Counted from the first letter of the stretch, positions 8,411-17,689 are shown. The stretch: 64,000 bases of DNA from Bacillota bacterium (GCA_023410475.1 JAEYPS010000028.1:1-64000), one strand, 5' to 3'. The notes: a model not told the origin generated them from the letters alone. Program-made: numbers and translations.

Positions 8411-9376
8411 ATGGTTGAGGTTAAAAACCTTACTAAGATGTATGGCAATAAGATCGGCGTAAAAAATATAAGCTTTACAGCCGAAAAGGGCGAGATCCTT
8501 GGTTTTCTTGGGCCAAACGGCGCGGGCAAGTCGACAACCATGAACGTGATCACAGGATACAGGGCTGCGACAGAGGGACGGGTTTTTATCGGAGGCTTTG
8601 ATATTAGCCAGAAGCCGCTTGAAGCCAAAAAAAAGCTCGGTTATCTGCCCGAAACTCCGCCTCTATATCCCGAGCTTAAAGTTAAATCCTATCTTAAATT
8701 TATATGCGGACTAAAAGGTGTAAGCCCGGATAAGCGCGAAACGCATATAAACGAGATTATGGAGCTTGTTAAAATAACAGACGTAAAAGACAGGCTGATT
8801 AAAAACCTGTCAAAAGGCTACAGGCAAAGAGTCGGCCTTGCGCAGGCGCTTGTTTCCAAACCTGATGTGCTTATCATGGACGAGCCTACGGTAGGGCTTG
8901 ACCCAAAGCAGATTCAAGAGATACGCTCGCTCATTAAGAGCCTTGGAAAAGAGCACACCATAATACTAAGCTCGCACATACTCGCCGAGGTCAGCATGAT
9001 ATGCGACAAGGTTATAATAATCAAGAAAGGTGAGATAGCCGCAATAGACACACCTGAAAACCTCGCCAGAAACCTGGCTTCCACGGAATGCTTCACAGCC
9101 AGAATAAAGGGTCCGGAAGCGCAGATCGCTCAAATTATAAGTGATATAGACGGTGTAATAAGCGTTAAGCAAAGCCGGGACAAAAGCGATATTAAAACCG
9201 GCTTCATAAACTACATAATCGAAAATACAAAATCAATTGATGTAAGAACACCATTGTTTTTCAAAATGGCCGGTCTGGGTTATCCGATACATGAATTAAA
9301 ATCTATTGCTGTCAATCTGGAAGATATTTTTCTGCAGCTTACATCTGAGGAAAATGAGATCGCGGAGGTGGAATAA
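8411..9376 (+). CDS. ABC transporter ATP-binding protein, ABC-2/Gld type
   Basis: This 321-aa ATPase has Walker A GPNGAGKST (34-42), the signature LSKGYRQ (133-139), Walker B VLIMDEP (153-159) and a C-terminal extension of about 100 residues typical of ABC-2 export ATPases. The ATG at 8411 is chosen because a GGGGGTG ribosome site precedes it and the protein then opens MVEVKNLTKMYG as in the family; the longer open frame from 8360 has no such support. It is the first gene of an operon with a permease, a GldG-like protein and a DUF4340 protein, and should energise them. The closest named relatives are GldA-type ATPases; the substrate is unknown. Confidence 0.9.
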   Translation: MVEVKNLTKMYGNKIGVKNISFTAEKGEILGFLGPNGAGKSTTMNVITGYRAATEGRVFIGGFDISQKPLEAKKKLGYLPETPPLYPELKVKSYLKFICGLKGVSPDKRETHINEIMELVKITDVKDRLIKNLSKGYRQRVGLAQALVSKPDVLIMDEPTVGLDPKQIQEIRSLIKSLGKEHTIILSSHILAEVSMICDKVIIIKKGEIAAIDTPENLARNLASTECFTARIKGPEAQIAQIISDIDGVISVKQSRDKSDIKTGFINYIIENTKSIDVRTPLFFKMAGLGYPIHELKSIAVNLEDIFLQLTSEENEIAEVE

Positions 9377-9379
9377 GCT

Positions 9380-10117
9380 ATGCTGGCAGTGTTTAAAAAA
9401 GAGGTGTCCGTTTATTTCCTTACGCCCTTCGGTTATGTGTTTATGGGGCTTTTCCTGCTGCTCTCAGGGGTAGTTTTTTCGATATACAACCTGTGGGGCG
9501 CGAGGGGTGACATATATGGAATGCTGGGAGTTCTGAATTTCGTATCCATAGTCATATTCCCGGTGCTTACTATGAAACTGCTCGCGGAGGAAAAGAGGAT
9601 GGCCACCGACCAGTTACTTTTTACATCCCCCGTTACAATAACTTCTATAATACTTGGGAAGTATTTTGCTGCGTTTTTTGTATACCTCGTAACATTATGC
9701 GCTACGGGAGTTTTCGCTGTCTTCATCATGATTTTCTCAAAGGCCTCGCTGGGGGCGATAATAGGCTCATATGTTGGGTTCGCGCTGCTTGGAGCGGCAT
9801 ATATAGCGATATGCCTGTTTGCCTCTTCTTTGACGGACAGCCAGGTAACATCGGCTATAATCGGCTTCGGTTTTCTGTTTGGGTTTATGATAATGGGATT
9901 GCTCACGAACGCCATTCCGTTTCTGTTTTTGAAGCGCATCGTATCATGGTTTGCGATATTAAGCAAGTATGAGGAGTTTTCCAACGGAATACTGAAGATA
10001 GGGCCGCTGGTATATTATCTGAGCTTTGCGGTTGGTTTTGTGTTCTTGACGATAGTTGTGATAAAGAGCAGACTGCAGGACAAAGGAGTGATGAAACATG
10101 ATAAAGGAAAGATTTAG
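9380..10117 (+). CDS. ABC-2 family permease, GldF-like
   Basis: The 245-aa membrane protein has about six hydrophobic spans and opens MLAVFKKEVSVYFLTPFGYV, the usual start of this permease family. The loop KLLAEEKRMATDQLLFTSPV after the second span is a conserved ABC-2 feature. It begins 3 bases after the ATPase stop and ends 20 bases inside the next gene, so the products are probably made together. It should form the membrane channel for the ATPase. Confidence 0.88.
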   Translation: MLAVFKKEVSVYFLTPFGYVFMGLFLLLSGVVFSIYNLWGARGDIYGMLGVLNFVSIVIFPVLTMKLLAEEKRMATDQLLFTSPVTITSIILGKYFAAFFVYLVTLCATGVFAVFIMIFSKASLGAIIGSYVGFALLGAAYIAICLFASSLTDSQVTSAIIGFGFLFGFMIMGLLTNAIPFLFLKRIVSWFAILSKYEEFSNGILKIGPLVYYLSFAVGFVFLTIVVIKSRLQDKGVMKHDKGKI

Positions 10118-11531
10118 CAATCTAAACAAAGATACTTTATTAAAAAAACTCAGCTCAGTCTTTATCGTGTTGGCGGTTGCAGCATTACTGTTCTTTGTCA
10201 ATGTGTTGGCGGATATGCTGCCCTGGACTTACGATATGACAACGGAGAAGATATTTACGCTGTCTGAACAGACCAGGGGCGTACTTGAAAGCCTTAAGAG
10301 CGAAGTGAACGTTGTGGCTTTTTTTGAAGAAGGTGTGGAAGATCCGACCGTAAAAGCGCTTTTGGAGGAGTACAGGAAGTTTGCAGGAGGCAAGCTTAAA
10401 ATCGAGTTTATTGACGCCGACAAAAACCCGGCTGTCGTTAGAAAATACGACTTAAGCGACGAAGGCATTTCCAACGGTATGATCGTGTTTGAAAGCGGCG
10501 GAAGGATAAAAAAAGTGAACAGATCGGATATCTTTATAATGTACGATTATGTTTACGGAAAAGCATTCAACGGCGAGCAGCAGTTTACGGGAGCCATCAC
10601 GAATATAACTTCTGGTAACTTTCCAAAACTATATTTCCTTGAAGGGCACAAAGAGCCTGATATCGAAACAGAGCTTTCGAAGCTAAAGGCAAGAATCGAG
10701 GGGGAATCGTATGCTGTTGAAAGCCTTAATATTTTAAAAGAAGGGTCTATTCCGGATGACGCGAATACCATTATAGTATTATCACCAAGGAGAGACCTTG
10801 GCGATGACGAAAGAGAGCTTTTTAAGGAATTTCTTATAAAAGGCGGCAGGGCTATATTTTTGTTTGATATCCTCACAGAGAATGAGCAGCTGCCGAACTT
10901 TAACAGCTTCTTAAGAAGCTACGGCATACATTATACGAATAACTTCGTTGTTGAGGAGGACAGCAACAGCTTCTACGCCAACAATAAAATGTATCTTGTC
11001 CCTTATTATACTCAGCACAGCGTTGTGGAAAAGCTGAATGACGACAGGCTGTTCGTGCTTTTCCCGTTCTCAAGCAATATAGAGATTATGAACGAGATAG
11101 ACAGGACTGTGACCGTTGAAACGCTTTTAACGGGCTCGGATAAATCGTGGATCAGGTATAATATAAACGACGCGACGCCGGTAAAGACGCAGGAAGACGA
11201 GTCCGGACCCGCTATACTCGCTGTGGCCGCGACCAAGGACAATACCGATCTGAGATATGACGAGACAAAGATAATTGTGGCCGGCAACGCAAGGTTTGTG
11301 GACAACAACTATATCGACACACAAGGCAACTTCGACTTTTTCATGAACGCGGCGAACTGGGTGGGTGACAGGGATTATTCGATAGCAATAAGACCTAAAC
11401 TGATGAACACAAACATGATGTTCGTCAAAGGAGAGATGTATATCATAGTTATGGCGGTGTCGGTGCTTATAATACCGATGCTAGCCTTTCTGGCCGGCCT
11501 CATCATATGGATAAAAAGGAGGCACCTATGA
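10098..11531 (+). CDS. GldG-family ABC transporter auxiliary protein
   Basis: A 477-aa protein with one membrane span near residues 16-36, a large extracytoplasmic region and a second span near the C-terminus (about 450-470). The region after the first span (TTEKIFTLSEQTRGVLESL) is the GldG family hallmark. A later stretch, LYFLEGHKEPDI followed by NTIIVLSPRRDLGDDE, belongs to the ABC-associated soluble domain. It overlaps the permease by 20 nt and the next gene by 4 nt (ATGA). GldG proteins are best known from gliding Bacteroidetes, but here the set is a general export-type transporter of unknown cargo. Confidence 0.85.
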   Translation: MIKERFSNLNKDTLLKKLSSVFIVLAVAALLFFVNVLADMLPWTYDMTTEKIFTLSEQTRGVLESLKSEVNVVAFFEEGVEDPTVKALLEEYRKFAGGKLKIEFIDADKNPAVVRKYDLSDEGISNGMIVFESGGRIKKVNRSDIFIMYDYVYGKAFNGEQQFTGAITNITSGNFPKLYFLEGHKEPDIETELSKLKARIEGESYAVESLNILKEGSIPDDANTIIVLSPRRDLGDDERELFKEFLIKGGRAIFLFDILTENEQLPNFNSFLRSYGIHYTNNFVVEEDSNSFYANNKMYLVPYYTQHSVVEKLNDDRLFVLFPFSSNIEIMNEIDRTVTVETLLTGSDKSWIRYNINDATPVKTQEDESGPAILAVAATKDNTDLRYDETKIIVAGNARFVDNNYIDTQGNFDFFMNAANWVGDRDYSIAIRPKLMNTNMMFVKGEMYIIVMAVSVLIIPMLAFLAGLIIWIKRRHL

Positions 11532-12844
11532 AAAGAGTCTTGATTGTCCTCGTTTTGCTCATAGTCGTAGGCGGTATAGCGGCACTCGTATTTCACCTTG
11601 ATAAAGAGGAACCTTTTAAACAAGACAGGACGCTGTTCAATTATGTCGACGAAGAGATCGAAGAGATCCGCATATCCTCAGCGCACGGCGAGGTATACTT
11701 CATAAAAAAGCCGGAGGGATGGGCTATGATAAAGCCCCATCCCTACAAGATAGACGCAGCCGTGATAGGCATGCTGGAGAACCGGCTTAAGAATTTTTTA
11801 GCATCAAGGGTGCTTGAGGAGGACACAGCCGACCTTAAAACATACGGGCTTGACAATCCAAGTGCTGCTATCCGTTTCAAGCTGGACGACGGTACAGAAA
11901 AACAGCTTTTTATCGGCGAGATGACCGCGTCAAAGGTCCAGTATTATGCGAAGGATTCCGCCAAGGATAATATTTATATTCTGGGATCTTATGACGTGGA
12001 AAACTTTCTGCGCCCTATCAATGAATTCAGAGACAGAACGATACTTGAGGTCGATACAAAATCAATAAACTCAATCGCTTTGGATATTTCCGGCAAGCGT
12101 GACTTTAAGCTTACGGGAGAAGATTCAGGCAATTGGAGAATGGTCGAGCCTCTTGATATTGAGGCAAGGGGCGACGCAGTAATGGAGATAATGGAAGATA
12201 TACTTAGTGTGAAGATAAAAGACTTCGTTGATATTGGTGTTGACGATACTGCCAGGTTTGGATTAAAAGACCCCTTATATACTCTGGAGATCGGGGATAA
12301 AAGCCGAAACGCTCAGAAGATTTACTTTGGAAATGTTGACGAGGAGAAGCAGGTTATATACATGAAGTCAGACGGCAGCGAAGATATCTGTACGCTGTCT
12401 TTGGAGCTGTTTGACCCGCGCAGGTTCAAAATCGCGGAATTTGTAAGCGAAGCTCCTCTAAGCGTGGGGATAGGCGATGTAAATAAGATCGTTATCGATG
12501 AGGACGGTTTAGAAGTTGAGTTTAAAAGGGATACCTCTAAGGTTGAGGATTCATTCACGTGCGGCGGGAAAGCCGTTGATATGGAGCAGTTTACGGAGCT
12601 TTACGTAAATATAATGTCTCTTACTGCCGAAGGGTATGACCCGGATAATAAGGGCGGCACGCCTCATTTGACTGTGATTCTTGAGCTTAAAGACAAATCA
12701 CAAACGATAAAAGCGCAATTCGTAAAAAGAGATGAATTATCCTATTATATGATATTAAACGCAGAACCCAGGCCGTTTTTCATTGGCGAAAGAAAGATAG
12801 AGCTGATCAAGAGATGGCGGGACAGAGTATTGGAAGGTATATAG
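11528..12844 (+). CDS. DUF4340 domain protein
   Basis: The 438-aa product has one N-terminal membrane span (residues 3-23) and an extracytoplasmic remainder made of repeated beta-rich units, for example TYGLDNPSAAIRFKLDDG and later ARFGLKDPLYTLEIGDK, which is the recurring DUF4340 pattern. The start at 11528 is preferred because AAAAGGAGG lies 5 bases before it and the ATG overlaps the preceding stop as ATGA. DUF4340 proteins regularly follow GldG-type genes and probably form the outer part of the same transporter. The function is not known. Confidence 0.85.
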   Translation: MKRVLIVLVLLIVVGGIAALVFHLDKEEPFKQDRTLFNYVDEEIEEIRISSAHGEVYFIKKPEGWAMIKPHPYKIDAAVIGMLENRLKNFLASRVLEEDTADLKTYGLDNPSAAIRFKLDDGTEKQLFIGEMTASKVQYYAKDSAKDNIYILGSYDVENFLRPINEFRDRTILEVDTKSINSIALDISGKRDFKLTGEDSGNWRMVEPLDIEARGDAVMEIMEDILSVKIKDFVDIGVDDTARFGLKDPLYTLEIGDKSRNAQKIYFGNVDEEKQVIYMKSDGSEDICTLSLELFDPRRFKIAEFVSEAPLSVGIGDVNKIVIDEDGLEVEFKRDTSKVEDSFTCGGKAVDMEQFTELYVNIMSLTAEGYDPDNKGGTPHLTVILELKDKSQTIKAQFVKRDELSYYMILNAEPRPFFIGERKIELIKRWRDRVLEGI

Positions 12845-12914
12845 ATACGTTTATTACACAAAGGGCTCGTGATTTTACCTATCACTCGCATTCGTTGTTA
12901 TGACTGACTCTGCC

Positions 12915-12943
12915 GGGACATTCTGTGAATGTCCCCCTATTTT
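12915..12943 (+). terminator. Terminator after the ABC-2 operon
   Basis: A perfect 9-bp stem (12915-12923 with 12927-12935, 3-nt loop) is followed by a modest U-run (CCTATTTT). Confidence 0.65.
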
Positions 12944-13070
12944 AGTATGTTTTCATGATTGACGGACTTTCGCAACTGAAAAAACGTTGTTCTCTATTTT
13001 GTCTAAATCTATAATTTACTACCCTTTTCATTCCCTTAATGGGAATTTTAAAAATATATTGACATTTGTA

Positions 13071-13099
13071 TTGACATATTCTAAAACTTAACCTATAAT
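13071..13099 (+). promoter_or_regulatory. Sigma-A promoter of the sugar ABC importer
   Basis: TTGACA (13071-13076), a 17-nt spacer and TATAAT (13094-13099) form a perfect consensus. Another TTGACA lies at 13059-13064. The start of transcription near 13106 leaves a leader of about 300 bases. Confidence 0.85.
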
Positions 13100-13105
13100 A
13101 TTTTT

Positions 13106-13396
13106 AACATATGTGATGGAATATGTTTAATTATAGCTCTGGCGATATATGGCATACCCGTCACAAATTCAATAGCCTAAAAGCGTTTCCTTTGCTATAG
13201 GGAAGAGGTATCCAGAATGAATTTTGGATACATTCTCAGCGTTAGTTTTGCAGAAGACCAAGTATATAGCAGCCTTATTATTTAAGAAATACGAAGATTA
13301 ATACTTTTTAATAGTTCGCGGCTTTCCTTTATAATCAGCCGGTTACAGCATACGGCAATAATCGTTGCTAACGATTTGCATAAATAATAGTATTAT
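13106..13396 (+). other. Long structured 5' leader of the importer operon
   Basis: The leader holds no convincing gene. Visible foldings are AACATAT/ATATGTT near 13106-13128, TATAGC near 13133 pairing with GCTATA near 13195 to enclose about 60 bases, and GTATCCA/TGGATAC near 13208-13231. The arrangement suggests a cis-acting RNA, but I do not recognise a known riboswitch class. Confidence 0.4.
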
Positions 13397-13409
13397 GGAG
13401 GATATTAAC

Positions 13410-14492
13410 ATGAAAGGATCAACAAAAAGGGTAGTTGCTTTGCTGCTGCTAATGTTGCTCGTGGCATCTTCTCTGGTTGCATGCAGCGGCGGCACCGTAC
13501 CCGAAAAACCGGCAGGAGCCCCTGCGGGGGGGAATGAGGTTAAAGCCTTCAAAGGTTCGCCCGACGAGACATATTACATGAACGTTATGGTATCAGGAGT
13601 CGAATACTGGTTCCCCGTTTATGAAATGTTTAAACAGTGCGGACAGCAATTGGGAGTTAAAACTGTTTACAGCGGAACCCCTGAATACGATGTAAACCTC
13701 CAGATCGCAAGTTTTAATCAGGTGCTTGCAATGAAGCCGGCAGGTATCTATGTCCATCCGATGAACGCGGATGCCTTTATTGAGCCAATAAACAAGGCCA
13801 TTGACTCCGGTGTTGCAATTGCGACATTTGCCGCAGACTCCCCAAAGAGCAAGCGCAGAGTCTATATCACTTCGGATAACGTAAATGAAGGCAATGTTGC
13901 AAGCGACATCGTATGCAATGAAATAGGATTACAGGGCGATATCGCCTGTACCGAAAATCCCGGGCAGAGCAATCACGACCTTTACATCAAGTCATTCATC
14001 GCAAATGTAGAAAAGAACTATCCAAATGTAAGTATCGCAAACCGTACGGCCACAAACCAGGATACGGCGAAGGCATACGAGGCAGCTCTTGCTACGCTGC
14101 AGGCAAACCCGAACCTTAAGGCTTACATTACTCCCGAAGCCGCGTCGGCACAGGGCGTATTCCAGGCTGTTAAGGAAAAAGGCGCAGACGTTATGGTTCT
14201 GACGAGAGACCTTAACATTACGATTCTTGACGCAATCAAGGCCGGCGAAATCTGGGGCGCTGTTAACCCTGACCAGGGCACCCAAGGGTATATGGGTATG
14301 CTTACCCTGTTCCTCTTAAAGCACAGCGATATGATGGATCCTATGAGCGATTATGAAATGAAGGGTGTCAGCCCGCTCAACCTTCCGTTCGTTGATAACG
14401 GCATGAACATGGTTACCAAAGAAAACGCGGATGCTTTCTACTGGGATAAATACCTTGCCTCGCGTCCGTGGTCAAAGGGAATCGAAGAGTAA
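13410..14492 (+). CDS. Sugar-type ABC transporter substrate-binding lipoprotein
   Basis: The 360-aa product starts with a lipoprotein signal, lipobox LVAC with Cys25, and continues as a periplasmic-binding-protein type I domain (ribose-binding-like). Recognisable parts are PAGIYVHPMNADAFIEPINK (the 'at least this many sites' loop), then GVAIATFAADSP and a late AVNPDQGTQGYMGM. The start at 13410 is 8 bases after GGAGG (13397-13401). It captures a small sugar or sugar-like ligand outside the cell and hands it to the permease. The ligand cannot be deduced. A stable hairpin separates it from the ATPase gene. Confidence 0.88.
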   Translation: MKGSTKRVVALLLLMLLVASSLVACSGGTVPEKPAGAPAGGNEVKAFKGSPDETYYMNVMVSGVEYWFPVYEMFKQCGQQLGVKTVYSGTPEYDVNLQIASFNQVLAMKPAGIYVHPMNADAFIEPINKAIDSGVAIATFAADSPKSKRRVYITSDNVNEGNVASDIVCNEIGLQGDIACTENPGQSNHDLYIKSFIANVEKNYPNVSIANRTATNQDTAKAYEAALATLQANPNLKAYITPEAASAQGVFQAVKEKGADVMVLTRDLNITILDAIKAGEIWGAVNPDQGTQGYMGMLTLFLLKHSDMMDPMSDYEMKGVSPLNLPFVDNGMNMVTKENADAFYWDKYLASRPWSKGIEE

Positions 14493-14525
14493 TCGAAGTT
14501 TAACACATCAGAAGAGTTTCATTGA

Positions 14526-14556
14526 GAGCGGCGGTATTATACGGATACCGCCGCTC
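14526..14556 (+). promoter_or_regulatory. Intercistronic hairpin
   Basis: A perfect 12-bp GC-rich stem (14526-14537 with 14545-14556) lacks a U-run. Between a binding-protein gene and its transporter genes such a hairpin commonly stabilises the upstream mRNA or attenuates downstream expression, giving more binding protein than transporter. Confidence 0.6.
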
Positions 14557-14606
14557 ATGAAACGTTAAGAATTTGCAATCTATACGTTAGGTGGTGTTAC
14601 CATTTG

Positions 14607-16109
14607 ATGGAACAGCAGACCGTACTTGAGGTTAAAGGGATCGAGAAAAGTTTTGGAGCGACAAAGGCGCTGCGCGGCGTAGATTTTTCACTTCGTAAAG
14701 GAGAAATCCATGCGCTCGTCGGTGAAAACGGCGCCGGAAAGTCGACGCTTATGAATATAATAGACGGAGTAATTTCTGCAGACGCAGGAAAGATATTTAT
14801 TGAGGGTAAATATGTACAGGTAAAAAATCCGCATGAGGCACACAAGCTTGGAATAGGTTTTGTGCATCAGGAAATAGCGCTTTGCCCCCATGTTACAGTC
14901 GCCGAGAATATATTCATGTCAGAAATCAAAAACAGCAGGAAGTTTACAGTCAATTACAAGCAGCTGTATGAAAGAGCCGCTGAAATATTAAAGCCAATAT
15001 CAAATATCAACCCGAAAAAAAACGTCAGCGAGTTAAGCGTATCCAATCAGCAGGTAGTTGAAATCGCAAAGGCGTTGTCGATGAACTGCAAAATATTGAT
15101 ACTGGACGAGCCGACGTCCACATTGACCGAAAGCGAATCCGCTGCCCTGTTTAAGATTATGAAAAGCCTTAAGGAAAAGGGCATAGGGATCATATATATC
15201 AGTCACAGAATGGCTGAAGTTTTCGGAGAGTGTGACCGGGTATCCATACTTCGCGACGGGAATTATATAGGGACGTATGATGTTTCAGAGACGAACCCGA
15301 AGGAAGTCGTAAGCAAAATGGTCGGCAGAGAAATCAGCGATATGTATCCGCAAAAGAGTAAGAAGAGCTTAATGGGCAGCCCAGCGTTGTTTGAAGTAAA
15401 GAATTTTACTGACGGTGAGCGCTTTAATAATATCAGTTTTGAACTTATGGAAGGCGAGATCCTCGGCCTTGCAGGCCTTATTGGAGCAGGCAGAAGCGAG
15501 GTAGCGCAAGCGGTTTGCGGCCTTCGTAAAAAGATAACGGGAGAAGTATTTTATAAGGGAGAAAAAATAGATATAAACAGTCCAAAGGATGCGATAGAAA
15601 ACGGAATCGTATACCTTACAGAAGACAGAAAAACATTGGGACTATTTCTTGAATTGAGCATCAAAATGAATATTTCTGCAATGAAAATAAAGAACATTTC
15701 AAAGCATGGGCTTATATTAAGAGCGCTTGAAGACAAACAAGGGAATGCATATGCTAAAATGCTGGATATTAAATGCACCAGCATTGACAGGCTCGCGTCT
15801 TCCTTAAGCGGCGGAAATCAGCAGAAGATACTCTTATCCAAGCTTTTGACAGTGAAGCCTAAGATAATTTTTATGGACGAACCGACGCGCGGCATAGATG
15901 TAGGAGCCAAAGCGGAAATCCATAAACTATTAAGGCAATTGGTTAATGAAGGGATGGGCATAATAATGATTTCGTCCGAGCTGCCTGAAATCATAGGTAT
16001 GTGCGACAGAGTAGTCGTAATGCATGAAGGTATCATAAACGGTGAGGTCGGCTCTGAAGATTTGAACGAAAAGAAAATCATACAGGTAGCGTCAGGTATA
16101 AAGGAATAG
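14607..16109 (+). CDS. Sugar ABC transporter ATPase with two nucleotide-binding domains (RbsA/MglA type)
   Basis: A 500-aa double ATPase. Domain 1 has Walker A GENGAGKST and Walker B ILILDEPTS; its signature reads LSVSNQQ, as usual in the first half of this family. Domain 2 has the altered Walker A GLIGAGRSE and the signature LSGGNQQK with Walker B IIFMDEPTRGIDVG. This asymmetric pattern is standard for ribose/galactose-type importers. ATG 14607 is 9 bases after AGGTGGTG. It energises the permease encoded next. Confidence 0.93.
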   Translation: MEQQTVLEVKGIEKSFGATKALRGVDFSLRKGEIHALVGENGAGKSTLMNIIDGVISADAGKIFIEGKYVQVKNPHEAHKLGIGFVHQEIALCPHVTVAENIFMSEIKNSRKFTVNYKQLYERAAEILKPISNINPKKNVSELSVSNQQVVEIAKALSMNCKILILDEPTSTLTESESAALFKIMKSLKEKGIGIIYISHRMAEVFGECDRVSILRDGNYIGTYDVSETNPKEVVSKMVGREISDMYPQKSKKSLMGSPALFEVKNFTDGERFNNISFELMEGEILGLAGLIGAGRSEVAQAVCGLRKKITGEVFYKGEKIDINSPKDAIENGIVYLTEDRKTLGLFLELSIKMNISAMKIKNISKHGLILRALEDKQGNAYAKMLDIKCTSIDRLASSLSGGNQQKILLSKLLTVKPKIIFMDEPTRGIDVGAKAEIHKLLRQLVNEGMGIIMISSELPEIIGMCDRVVVMHEGIINGEVGSEDLNEKKIIQVASGIKE

Positions 16110-16132
16110 ACAAGCACAAGGGGGAAAGAACT

Positions 16133-17215
16133 ATGTCAAGATCAAAAACCAATCCAAAACTGAATAACGGACGTACCATTAAAAGCAGCATCTCAAAAGC
16201 ACAATTCATTGAAAAGCTGAAAAATTTCAGAGAGCTTAATCTTATTATCATTATTGCTGTTATTTTTGTAATAATGTCGTTTGCGTCTCCTTACTTTCTT
16301 ACATGGGATAATATCGAGGCGGTGCTGCTCTCGTTTACAACGAACGGTATTGTGGTAATAGGCATGACGGTTATGTTAATCGTGGGTGGTATCGATGTCT
16401 CGGTAGGCTATACAATGTGCCTTGCTATGTGTATCTCCGGAGCGCTGTTCCTTGAGGGATGGAATCCCTGGCTGGCAAGCCTCGTGGGCTTCGGGACAAC
16501 GTCTGTAGTTGGCTTGATTATTGGGTTCTTCGTAACAAAAGTAAAGCTTAACCATCTTATAACGACACTGTCTATGCTGGGTATATTAAGGGGCCTGTGT
16601 CTGATCATTACAAAAGGAACTCCGCTGTCTTTGTATCAGCTTCCGGATGAGTTTAAATTCATGGGAGTAGGAAAAATATTCGGAGTGCCCTTCGCGATAA
16701 TATTATTTTTCATTATAGCGATAATATGCGACTTCCTCATCAGAAGGTCTACGCTCATAAGGACTGTATTCTATGTGGGCAGTAATGAAAAAGCCGCAAT
16801 GTTCTCAGGCATAAACGTAGATAAAGTGAAGATATTAGTGGCGGTTCTCTGTTCGAGCCTCGCGGGTCTTGCCGGCGTAATTTACATGGCAAGATTTACT
16901 TCCGCTACGCCTACGTTCGGCCAGGGCCTTGAAATGACGGCAATATCGGCAGCAGTTATAGGGGGAGCCAGCCTGACTGGCGGAAAAGGCACTGTTTTGG
17001 GAGCCGTGCTTGGTATAACATTGCTCCAGTTGGTCACGAGCTCAATGATCCTCCTTAATATCAATCCATACTGGCAAACGTTCATTACCGGTATGATACT
17101 GCTCACTGCTATATCGCTTGACAGTCTTGGTCAGATGCGTAAAGTAAAAGTAAAGCATTCAAATAACCGGAATGAACATGCCGTTCTGAGTGATAGCAGC
17201 ACGCTATGTAATTAA
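16133..17215 (+). CDS. Sugar ABC transporter permease (RbsC type)
   Basis: The 360-aa membrane protein has about nine to ten hydrophobic spans and the RbsC landmarks GMTVMLIVGGIDVSVG and TSATPTFGQGLEMTAI...VIGGASLTGGKG. The N-terminus is a 35-residue basic cytoplasmic tail. RBS GGGGGAAAG precedes the ATG. It forms the channel of the importer with the preceding ATPase and lipoprotein. The C-terminal 20 residues are charged and variable. Confidence 0.92.
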   Translation: MSRSKTNPKLNNGRTIKSSISKAQFIEKLKNFRELNLIIIIAVIFVIMSFASPYFLTWDNIEAVLLSFTTNGIVVIGMTVMLIVGGIDVSVGYTMCLAMCISGALFLEGWNPWLASLVGFGTTSVVGLIIGFFVTKVKLNHLITTLSMLGILRGLCLIITKGTPLSLYQLPDEFKFMGVGKIFGVPFAIILFFIIAIICDFLIRRSTLIRTVFYVGSNEKAAMFSGINVDKVKILVAVLCSSLAGLAGVIYMARFTSATPTFGQGLEMTAISAAVIGGASLTGGKGTVLGAVLGITLLQLVTSSMILLNINPYWQTFITGMILLTAISLDSLGQMRKVKVKHSNNRNEHAVLSDSSTLCN

Positions 17216-17278
17216 AATAAGGGGAGCGGACAGGCCGCCTTATAATCATGAGCAAGTATTCAGAATGCGAAATAATCA

Positions 17279-17309
17279 GCCGTAAAAACTAGTATTTTAC
17301 GGCTTTTTT
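17279..17309 (+). terminator. Terminator of the sugar importer operon
   Basis: A 9-bp stem (17279-17287 with 17295-17303) is followed by six U residues (17304-17309). Confidence 0.88.
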
Positions 17310-17374
17310 ATATAAACGCCTATTATTTCACTATAATGAGCCATAGCTTCGGTTCATTCCTTTATTAATTAGCA

Positions 17375-17590
17375 TTATTTGCTGCAGCACTTTGTATCTA
17401 AGCAGTCAGCTTGCCCGTCCATAAAGCAAAGATACCATCTATGGCACGGCTGTATTGTGGGATTCACGGGCCGCCAATTTGCGGGCGTCGCCACTTTCTC
17501 GGCGTCAGATGTCCGCAGAGTACCGAGAAGCCTGAGTACTTCGTCTAAAGGAGGATAAGTCGTTATATAAAAAGTAGTATAAAGCGTCCG
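17375..17590 (-). pseudogene. C-terminal remnant of a Prx6-type peroxiredoxin
   Basis: Read on the minus strand this stretch encodes LDEVLRLLGTLRTSDAEK followed by VATPANWRPVNPTIQPC and, near the end, RWYLCFMDG. In whole peroxiredoxins of the 1-Cys/archaeal-like group the matching C-terminal segment reads roughly NIDEILRL..LQTSDKxxVATPANW, then a DWFLCF tail. The thioredoxin-fold N-terminal domain with the peroxidatic cysteine is missing, the usual GDxVIVPPP block is shortened, and no ribosome site precedes the frame. It is most likely a decayed gene end. The rest of 17591-17691 shows nothing further. Confidence 0.6.
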
Positions 17591-17689
17591 GACGGCGGCA
17601 TTTTGCCACAACATCAGACGCTAGAAATCAGCCTCGAAAGTAGGCTATTTTAAATTTGTGTAGTATAAAATGTTAACATTGTTGAGCAT

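Noticed and set aside
13106..13200. Possible purine-type riboswitch
   Set aside because: A GATATATGG stretch recalls the purine core, but the conserved TTTCTACC and three-way-junction spacing are missing.
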